Source of the DNA: Actinomycetota bacterium
GTDB lineage: Bacteria; Actinomycetota; Acidimicrobiia; Acidimicrobiales; RAAP-2
Assembly: GCA_009701115.1 (NCBI GenBank)
Contig: WLKR01000032.1
Location: forward strand, 1 to 8,805
Direction of reading: 5' to 3'
DNA: 8,805 nucleotides
How positions within the stretch are numbered: the stretch's first letter is position 1; each line of letters begins with the position of its first letter. The position numbers and the translations under genes are program-made. Positions 1 to 6,353 of this stretch are shown here, piece after piece. The notes under the pieces were generated by a model. It was not told where the DNA came from, did no database searches, and saw only the letters and a list, made by a program, of their open reading frames with translations.

Positions 1-2466
1 AGTGAGCTGCGTCTCGTCATGACGCGCGCACGCGTGGCGACTACGCCACCTCGACTTGACCCAGAGTTGACCATCGACCGTATGTTCGAACTTCCCGCGG
101 GACGTTCGTTCTCAATACGCGGGACTGCTTCCATCCAACCTGCAGCCTCCGATGCCACACTAAATCGCTTGCTCAGGATCGGCGTGGTTGGTGAAGGTCA
201 AATTGTTAGCTCAACCAGTTCTTCACGGCTTGTTGGCTCATTAACAAATGGACCTTGGGCCGCATTTGACGGTAACGACGCTACGAGCTGGATGCCTGGC
301 TTCCAAACGGGCCCCAACACATGGGTCGAAGCGACAACGAAGACTCCAACCACCATTTCCCACACTGACATCACGTTTGTAAATGATGGACTACACATGG
401 TTCCAACCAGACTGCTTCTGACTGCTGATGGCGGTTCTGGGGGCTCGTACAGCTTGGACACAAACATGAAGGTTGCTTCCGGAGTCGAAAGAGGAACCAC
501 ACAAACATTGAGGGTCTCGTTCCCTCCGCTGACAGGTCGTAAATTCCGACTTAGTGTCGAAGGATTCATCGCCGTCACTGTCAAGGACCGGATTTCTGGA
601 ACTCTGAACCATCCGCCAATTGCGATTAGCGAGATGACACTCGGGCAACTTAAGCCCCTGGTGATTGCCACCCAATTCAAATCCAAGTGTCGAAGCGACC
701 TAATTTCGATCGATGGCGTAGGTGTACCAGTTTCAGTATCGAGTTCAACGGCCGATGCGATGGCCCAGCGACAGATCGCCTTTTCAAGTTGTGGTGAAAA
801 GCTGTCCCTATCGGCCGGCACTCACCATCTACGCAGCGCTTTTGGCGTAGGAACAGGTATCAATATTGACAATATTGCGCTGGCTTCGCCATCTACCCAA
901 ATTGCTCCTGCTGTAGCGCCAATCCTCAATCTCAAGAGCCATTGGACTAGCCGCTGGACCATAGAAGCGCAGGTTCCCAAGAGTTCCGCTGGTCAATTCG
1001 TGGCCGTCGGGCAGAGCTTCGGGCCGGGCTGGACCGCTCGACTAGACGGCCTTGACCTGGGAGCACCCCTACTCATTGATGGAGCCTCTATGGGTTGGCG
1101 TCTTCCTACCAAGATGAGTGGAGCCGAGAGACTCGTAGTCACCTGGACACCGCAAGGTACCGTTAATATCGCGCTGCTTGCCTCACTGCTGGGGCTCCTA
1201 CTGTGCCTCGGCCTCTCCTTAGGACGGGCTCCTAAGAGTCAAATCTGGCTAAGCGACTCGCGACCCACGGTCCTGCGCAACCCCGGGATGAGGCGGCCGT
1301 TCATCACGCTCGGCGTAGCCATTGTCGTTGCGCTCTGTGTTTCTTGGTGGTATCTACCGTTCAGTGTTCTGGCGGTGCTCTACCTCTTTAGCAGTCCGTC
1401 ATCATTCAAAAATGTCGTCCGTGTTATCGCCTTGTTCATCGTGGTTGCCGGAGGATGCACCATTGCAGCCAACCAGATGCATCTGGTGCGATCGATGGAG
1501 TGGCCCAACCACGTACCGCTAGCCAACGGGATGACTTGGATTGCGTTGGCACTGTGGTTGTTACTGATCGTCGCCACTGCACCAAAACTCGAAAGCGCAA
1601 TAGTAAGCAACGAGGACCAAAATCCAAACGACACTGAACGGCGAAGAGGTCTCAATGTTCCGATCAGCGCTCAGTCTCTGAATACCGATGAGCGCGACCT
1701 CCTGCCGCTCGTAGTGGCCCCCGGCGGGGCCCTACGAACCTTGGCACTTCTCAGGGCCATCTTGGTGAAGCGACGAGACCCTGATCTCTATCGCCGAATA
1801 GTCCTAACTGACACAATGAATCAAGTTGTTGGCAAGAGCCCTCTCTACAACCGCAACGTGTTGGAAATTGCCGATTTCGACACATCGTATGCAGAAGGTT
1901 TCATGGAGCGAGGCGCGCGTGTCGTTCGAATGCGTCGGGAACCAACGCCGCCCAAGCGAGGTCGCGGACAGGTGGCCACCGTCACCTCGGAGTCGCTTGC
2001 GGCAGAAATGTCATACACACCGCTGCGAATACCTGCCACGGATAAAGCATTCGATCTCGTATTCGGTACGAACATCCTTAGCAGTGTTGAGGATCCCGAC
2101 GCTCTTATCGACGAACTCGTGAGAGTGACTAGGCCCGGTGGCTCTATCTGTCTTCAAAATGCCACATGGTTCTCACCTTGGGGTGGACGAGAATCTTCTC
2201 CATGGCACCTACTTTCGGGCAACCTAGCGCGACGGCTCTACACCCATAAGCACGGGCACGCCCCACGCAACATTTATCTCGACAACTTTTTTAGATTGCG
2301 GATTAGCGAAGTCATGCAGTCGCTCCGCGAAGATCCTCGCTTGGTAGTTGTGAGCGCCCATCCTCGCTACTTACCAGAGAGTTTCGGCTGGTTGCTTAGA
2401 GTGCCCGTTCTGAATGAACTCTTAACGATGAGCCTCGTTGTCACAGTTGAGCGTACGGCTGACTAG
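1..2466 (+). CDS. AftD-like arabinofuranosyltransferase C-terminal part fused to a degenerate methyltransferase domain (5' partial)
   Basis: The frame is open from base 1, so the ATG at 19 is probably internal and the N-terminal GT-C catalytic part lies outside the window. Numbering codons from base 1 (821 residues), about 80-213 look like a discoidin/F5-8C carbohydrate-binding fold (AFDGNDATSW at 88-97). Residues about 214-385 are a further beta-rich segment ending in a GPGWTA...DGASMGWRLP block seen in DUF3367/AftD proteins. Hydrophobic segments lie at about 388-408, 434-463 (long enough for a helical hairpin), 473-490 and 511-527. Residues about 560-821 resemble the Rv0224c-type methyltransferase family: TRPGG at 710-714, then WFSPWGG and SPWH. 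AftD enzymes add alpha-(1->3)-arabinofuranose from a polyprenyl-phosphate donor on the outer membrane face. The methyltransferase motif I is degenerate (LEIADFDTS at 621-629). The gene ends 2 bp from the convergent GT4 gene. The family call for the first half is fairly firm; activity of the second half is doubtful. Confidence 0.78.
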   Translation, partial: SELRLVMTRARVATTPPRLDPELTIDRMFELPAGRSFSIRGTASIQPAASDATLNRLLRIGVVGEGQIVSSTSSSRLVGSLTNGPWAAFDGNDATSWMPGFQTGPNTWVEATTKTPTTISHTDITFVNDGLHMVPTRLLLTADGGSGGSYSLDTNMKVASGVERGTTQTLRVSFPPLTGRKFRLSVEGFIAVTVKDRISGTLNHPPIAISEMTLGQLKPLVIATQFKSKCRSDLISIDGVGVPVSVSSSTADAMAQRQIAFSSCGEKLSLSAGTHHLRSAFGVGTGINIDNIALASPSTQIAPAVAPILNLKSHWTSRWTIEAQVPKSSAGQFVAVGQSFGPGWTARLDGLDLGAPLLIDGASMGWRLPTKMSGAERLVVTWTPQGTVNIALLASLLGLLLCLGLSLGRAPKSQIWLSDSRPTVLRNPGMRRPFITLGVAIVVALCVSWWYLPFSVLAVLYLFSSPSSFKNVVRVIALFIVVAGGCTIAANQMHLVRSMEWPNHVPLANGMTWIALALWLLLIVATAPKLESAIVSNEDQNPNDTERRRGLNVPISAQSLNTDERDLLPLVVAPGGALRTLALLRAILVKRRDPDLYRRIVLTDTMNQVVGKSPLYNRNVLEIADFDTSYAEGFMERGARVVRMRREPTPPKRGRGQVATVTSESLAAEMSYTPLRIPATDKAFDLVFGTNILSSVEDPDALIDELVRVTRPGGSICLQNATWFSPWGGRESSPWHLLSGNLARRLYTHKHGHAPRNIYLDNFFRLRISEVMQSLREDPRLVVVSAHPRYLPESFGWLLRVPVLNELLTMSLVVTVERTAD

Positions 2467-2468
2467 CT

Positions 2469-3599
2469 CTACTTGCTCACCAGCTGGAAGAGTTGCATCG
2501 CGGCGCTGTCCCAAGTAAGTGACTCGGCGTAGTCCAGTGCACCTAGTCGGAGGTCGTTGAGTTTCTCCTCGTCAAGCAGGACACTAGCAATTGTTCCAGC
2601 GACATGCTCGGCTTCGACAAGAAGGCCGCTTTGGCCATTTTTCACAGCATCGCGATGACCGGCAATATCAACCGCAACAGATGGCGTGCCGCAAGCAGCG
2701 GCCTCGGTGAGCGACATACCCCATCCTTCACGCAGGGAAAGCGAAGAAACCAACCACGCCCGTTGATAGAGGGATAGCAGCTCACCATCGCTGATTCTCC
2801 CTGGAAGACTGATCCACTCCTGCGCTCCGTGACTGGTAATCAAATCTTCGAGTTCCGTACGCAGATAACCCTCGCCCACGATCACAAACTTGGAAGTGGG
2901 GACCATTTTGTGAACCTCTACGAACGATTCGATCAACTGGTCAAATTGTTTTACAGGTACGAGCCGACCTACCGCAACCACTAGCGGGGTTGACGAACGC
3001 TCGGTTCCCGGCACGAAGGTCGGAGAGATGCCCGGTGGGACAACCGCGACCCGATGAAGGTGCATTCGTTCCTCAATCTCCCGCTGAGAGGAATTGGAGA
3101 GGGTCGCAATAGTGGTTCGACGATAGAACGGTGGTGCCAATCGATGCTCGATAAGCCAGCCCAAACGACCCAGGAAACCGGGCAGAGTCATCTGCCACAT
3201 CTCCCCATGAACATGATGAAGCAACACCAGGCGCCTGCCGCGGTGCCAAATAGGCGAAAGGAAGGGCATGCCATTCCAGATTTCCACTACGGCATCCGGA
3301 CGGTGCGATCGCCGCCCGAATAATCCCCGCAAAATAACGCTTGGGAATACCTGGTATCTGCCACCTCTGCGACTGATTGTGTAGCCGTTGCGTTCAACGC
3401 GTGCAGCTCGTCCAGGCACGGCCGAAGTCCTGGACTCAATAATCACCCCGGCTGCAGCCCAACGCTTCAAGATTTCATCAGCGTGTAGCTCCGAGCCTCC
3501 CGCCTCGGGATCGTCTAAGTCTCGCCATGCAACAACATTGATGCGCGAGATACCGCTCGATTGAACCAAGCTGCGCAGAAGGCTCTGATCGTCAGGCAT
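2469..3599 (-). CDS. GT4-family glycosyltransferase (Rv0225-like)
   Basis: A 376-residue GT-B retaining glycosyltransferase, predicted to be cytoplasmic or membrane-associated and to transfer a sugar from a nucleotide donor to a lipid-linked acceptor. The N-terminal acceptor domain carries DPEAGGSE at 30-37, the glycine-rich loop of this family, followed by an EIWNGMPF block and LHHVHGEMW. The C-terminal donor domain begins near 204 with VGRLVPVK, where R212 and K217 are the expected donor-diphosphate contacts. It has the EX7E signature at E291 and E299 (EGWGMSLTE), then AACGTPSVA. Length is normal and both domains are intact. The whole pattern resembles the actinobacterial family that includes mycobacterial Rv0225. 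The ATG overlaps the flippase stop by 8 bp (ATGCCTGA) and has no clear Shine-Dalgarno, so translation is probably coupled. It is the last gene of the minus-strand cassette. Donor sugar is unknown; mannose or another hexose are possibilities only. Confidence 0.9.
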   Translation of the reverse strand: MPDDQSLLRSLVQSSGISRINVVAWRDLDDPEAGGSELHADEILKRWAAAGVIIESRTSAVPGRAARVERNGYTISRRGGRYQVFPSVILRGLFGRRSHRPDAVVEIWNGMPFLSPIWHRGRRLVLLHHVHGEMWQMTLPGFLGRLGWLIEHRLAPPFYRRTTIATLSNSSQREIEERMHLHRVAVVPPGISPTFVPGTERSSTPLVVAVGRLVPVKQFDQLIESFVEVHKMVPTSKFVIVGEGYLRTELEDLITSHGAQEWISLPGRISDGELLSLYQRAWLVSSLSLREGWGMSLTEAAACGTPSVAVDIAGHRDAVKNGQSGLLVEAEHVAGTIASVLLDEEKLNDLRLGALDYAESLTWDSAAMQLFQLVSK

Positions 3600-4851
3600 C
3601 AGATTTTTCGCTTGCGCCCAGGGGTCGCAAAGTCGCTAACAGGAGACCTAGGAATACCACCATTTGTAGCAAAAGATCCCGATGCACCGTTTCGGCTATG
3701 GCGCCACCGGCCTGAGCGAGATATATCGAACCAGCAACAGTGCTGATGGCCAACCAAAGTGTAGGCCAACGTCGACCGGAACCCAAGAGGTAGACAGAGA
3801 GAAGTGTGCTTCCTCCTAGGAAAACCATGGCCAGGATGAGACTGGTCATTGAGGCGTACTCCGTTGCGTAACGCGAACCGAATACCAGCGACAACAAGGC
3901 TTTTGGCGCCGCCTCAGACGCAATCAGGAGCAGTGCGACCGGTATCAGCAGCAACCCGCCTGCGATGGTGAGTTGGCGATAGGCGTCTCGTCCCCGTCGA
4001 TCAGCGATAGCCGTTTCGGGGAGAAGGAAGTTTCCGAGAATTATCGCACCATAAACGATGGTCTTCGCTACCTGTGAAATGGCCGAATAGGCACCAGCGA
4101 CATTTGCGCGATAGCGCCCGACGAGGAATACGTCAATGAACTGAAGCGTAGCGAGTAGCGCCAATGTCGCCAGGGCAATCATCAAATCGGTAGTAATGCC
4201 CGTGTGTTCAAGGGCTTCCTCATTACGCGACACACCTCTGACGCGCACCAACCGCCGGGCGTGCCAGCGAGCGATCCCAATGGCGACGAGTAGTCCAGTA
4301 ACGATTCCGGTGACCCCAAAGGGGCTCCCCAGGACCATGAACACAGTGCGCATCGCACCCTCGAGCAGGAAGTTTGAAGCGAGTGCCATGTACCGCTGGC
4401 GCGACTGGAGAAGCGCTCGATCAACATTGAGAAGTGCCCACGAAATAGCTGCTAATGCGTTGACCCACACTGCCAGCCAAGACCGATGTCCCATCCACTG
4501 CGCCAACAAGAAGGATCCGGCGAGTGCGATAAGCGAAAAGATAACCGCCCAACGCACGAGTCGTTGATTCAGCCGCCGTTGCCAACGCGCCATGAGCGAT
4601 TCGTCATCCCTAACGAGGTAGTAAGTCGCACGCCTCACAACCGCAACTGAAAGGGCTGAACCGGGTAGCGCGACGATGAAGAAAATACCTACCATCTGCG
4701 AATAGGCCCCGTACTCAGTGGGATTGAGCAGTCGAGCGATCAGCACGCTCACCCCAAGATTAAGAACATTCGCAACGAAGCCGGCAAACGCCACCACAAT
4801 CGCACCGCTGAGCAGTGCATTAAGTCGTACCGCTATCCCCCGACGCGCCAT
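3592..4851 (-). CDS. Wzx-like lipid-linked oligosaccharide flippase (MOP superfamily)
   Basis: A 419-residue, very hydrophobic protein with about 12 predicted membrane segments. The first (about 14-36) is followed by LIARLLNPTEYGAYSQMVG, the N-terminal signature of polysaccharide-biosynthesis flippases. In the middle, FIDVFLVGRYRANVAGAYS is the matching seventh-helix block typical of Wzx/MOP exporters. Length and helix count are normal for the family. Such proteins move undecaprenyl- or decaprenyl-linked glycans from the cytoplasmic to the outer face of the membrane, which suits its place between a mutase-like enzyme and a cytoplasmic glycosyltransferase. The start lies 8 bp after the stop of the upstream FAD protein. 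The sequence before it has only a weak AGG, so the start was chosen by family alignment (charged RR followed by the first helix). Its stop overlaps the GT4 start. Substrate cannot be read from sequence; a MurJ role is unlikely because the protein is short of MurJ's usual 14 helices. Confidence 0.85.
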   Translation of the reverse strand: MARRGIAVRLNALLSGAIVVAFAGFVANVLNLGVSVLIARLLNPTEYGAYSQMVGIFFIVALPGSALSVAVVRRATYYLVRDDESLMARWQRRLNQRLVRWAVIFSLIALAGSFLLAQWMGHRSWLAVWVNALAAISWALLNVDRALLQSRQRYMALASNFLLEGAMRTVFMVLGSPFGVTGIVTGLLVAIGIARWHARRLVRVRGVSRNEEALEHTGITTDLMIALATLALLATLQFIDVFLVGRYRANVAGAYSAISQVAKTIVYGAIILGNFLLPETAIADRRGRDAYRQLTIAGGLLLIPVALLLIASEAAPKALLSLVFGSRYATEYASMTSLILAMVFLGGSTLLSVYLLGSGRRWPTLWLAISTVAGSIYLAQAGGAIAETVHRDLLLQMVVFLGLLLATLRPLGASEKSDA

Positions 4852-4859
4852 TGGCGTTG

Positions 4860-6329
4860 TTAAGCCTGAGGAGTGCGGGCGGGCAGAATGGGGGCGTCAC
4901 GGCCGGTACCACCCTTGCCCGTTTCGTGGTATTCCTCTTCAACGTTGACATTCCAAACGTCGTGGTTGCCGCCATAGATATTGTCGACCGTCAAAATAGC
5001 CGTGAACATCGAATGGTCTTGGTTGTTGTACTTGTGCATGCCATTACGTCCAATGAGATGTACGTTGCTGGCGTTCGCTTCCAAATACGTCGCGATTGTT
5101 TTGACGTTCGCTTGGTAGTGACTGTCGTAGTAGGGATACGCCTTTGGCATACGGAATACGTAGCCCATTTCAACATCGGCCGCCTTAGCTAAGCCGAGAT
5201 ACTCGAGCTCACGCTTCCCTTGTTCAATAAGATCCTCGTCGCGAGCGTTCCAGAGTTCATCGCCCTCAAAGACGAAGAATTCGAGACCAAGGCAGGTCCG
5301 ACCCTCTTTAACCAAGTACGGCGACCAGGAACCAAAATTCTGAATGCGCCCAACCTTGACCTCTTGGGCATGGATGTAAATCCAATTGTCAGGAAAGGCC
5401 AAGGCTTCTGGGATAACTAGAGCCACCGTTAGGAAATCCCGGTAATGCAGGTCGTGTCCAGCCGTCAGGATTGGTTCTGGCAGCGCGGGCTTAAAGGCAT
5501 CGACCAGTTGGGCCATTGGCATCGTTGAAATCACGTGCGATGCTGGCTGGAAACTGGTGGAGCCATCACGGTGCAAGATGTCAACTCCCGTTGACTTGCC
5601 GTCTTCAATTCTGATGCCAACAACTTTCGTCTTCAGGTGAACCTGACCACCTTTGGCGATGATTAACTCGGCGCACTTCTCCCACATCATCCCAGGACCG
5701 AATTTCGGGTATTGAAACTCTTCGATCAGTGACGTGATTGCAGTTTGACCCCTCTTGGGTAGCAGTGCGTTAAAGATGGCATTACTCAGCGACAGACTCT
5801 TAACCCGTTGGGCCGCCCAATCCGCAGGCATTTCCTTAACGGGGACGCCCCAGACTTTTTGGGTGTACGTCTCGAAGAAACGTCGGTACAGACGCCATCC
5901 GAACCGCGCCACGAGCCAACCTTCATAGTTGGTCTGATCTTTAGGTGGTCGCACCCTCGCCCAGATGTAGCTCAAGACACATAGAACTGCCTCGAATGGA
6001 CCAAGGTTCTTTAACGCGTTACCGGCCTTAAGTGGGTAGTCGTAATACTTTCCGTCGTAGAAAATGCGGCTCATTCGGGGGCGAAGTAGGAAATCCTCAT
6101 CAGGGAGGATTTCATGCCAGAGCTCTTCAACTTCCTTCACCTTGGTGAAGAAACGGTGCCCACCAATATCAAATCTCCAACCATCTCGCTCAACCGTTCG
6201 GCTGATACCGCCGACGACGCTGTCGCCTTCGTACACGATGACCGAGCCACCGCGCTTCACAATTTCGTACGCGGCGGTGAGGCCTGCGGGGCCACCGCCG
6301 ATGACGACGATGGGATTGGAATCACTCAT
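4860..6329 (-). CDS. FAD-dependent oxidoreductase, UDP-galactopyranose-mutase-like (PRK07208 type)
   Basis: A 489-residue soluble flavoprotein. The N-terminal Rossmann FAD site is complete: VVIGGGPAG at 8-16, E34 at the end of the second strand for the FAD ribose, then GGISRT at 40-45 and FDIGGHRFF at 53-61. The middle has YTQKVWGVP at 155-163, matching the YTxKxWG block shared with UDP-galactopyranose mutases. The C-terminal FAD-binding block, GRNGMHKYNNQDHSM from 427, parallels the GR...YKYYNMD region of those enzymes. True mutases interconvert UDP-galactopyranose and UDP-galactofuranose. This protein is longer (about 490 against about 370-400) and belongs to a related family often labelled UGM-like or amine-oxidase-like, so mutase activity is an inference. 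The position beside a flippase and glycosyltransferases favours sugar-nucleotide or lipid-linked-sugar chemistry over porphyrin or carotenoid oxidation. The start was chosen because the dinucleotide motif begins at residue 8. No Shine-Dalgarno is visible; a short inverted repeat sits directly before the ATG. Confidence 0.85.
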   Translation of the reverse strand: MSDSNPIVVIGGGPAGLTAAYEIVKRGGSVIVYEGDSVVGGISRTVERDGWRFDIGGHRFFTKVKEVEELWHEILPDEDFLLRPRMSRIFYDGKYYDYPLKAGNALKNLGPFEAVLCVLSYIWARVRPPKDQTNYEGWLVARFGWRLYRRFFETYTQKVWGVPVKEMPADWAAQRVKSLSLSNAIFNALLPKRGQTAITSLIEEFQYPKFGPGMMWEKCAELIIAKGGQVHLKTKVVGIRIEDGKSTGVDILHRDGSTSFQPASHVISTMPMAQLVDAFKPALPEPILTAGHDLHYRDFLTVALVIPEALAFPDNWIYIHAQEVKVGRIQNFGSWSPYLVKEGRTCLGLEFFVFEGDELWNARDEDLIEQGKRELEYLGLAKAADVEMGYVFRMPKAYPYYDSHYQANVKTIATYLEANASNVHLIGRNGMHKYNNQDHSMFTAILTVDNIYGGNHDVWNVNVEEEYHETGKGGTGRDAPILPARTPQA

Positions 6330-6344
6330 GGCTAAACACTAGCC
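6330..6344 (-). promoter_or_regulatory. Inverted repeat abutting the start codon of the UGM-like gene
   Basis: On the minus strand the bases immediately before the ATG read GGCTA-GTGTT-TAGCC, a perfect 5-bp stem with a 5-nt loop. It fills most of the 24-bp gap after the GT39-like stop, exactly where a ribosome binding site should be, and no Shine-Dalgarno is present. It might form a small hairpin that makes initiation depend on ribosomes arriving from the upstream gene. A 5-bp stem can occur by chance, so function is unproven. Confidence 0.3.
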
Positions 6345-6353
6345 AAGACAGGC

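Noticed and set aside
19..21. ATG as the true start of the AftD-like gene
   Set aside because: The frame is open to the left edge, and the product would lack the entire N-terminal catalytic membrane domain, so the gene is treated as truncated by the window.
198..821. A 207-codon minus-strand open frame antisense to the AftD-like gene
   Set aside because: It begins at a GTG without a ribosome binding site and its translation resembles no family that I know. It lies wholly opposite a recognisable discoidin-like domain, so it is best explained as a shadow.
861..877. Two copies of the palindrome CAATATTG separated by one base, a possible protein-binding site
   Set aside because: It encodes the ordinary residues N-I-D-N-I inside the beta domain, is far from any gene start, and has no third copy that I could find.
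2480..2490. CCAGCTGG palindrome near the convergent gene ends as a terminator
   Set aside because: It has no loop and no following T-run on either strand, and it lies inside the GT4 coding sequence.
6064..6342. Plus-strand open frames opposite the start of the UGM-like gene
   Set aside because: They are antisense to the conserved FAD-binding region and have no recognisable domain or ribosome binding site.
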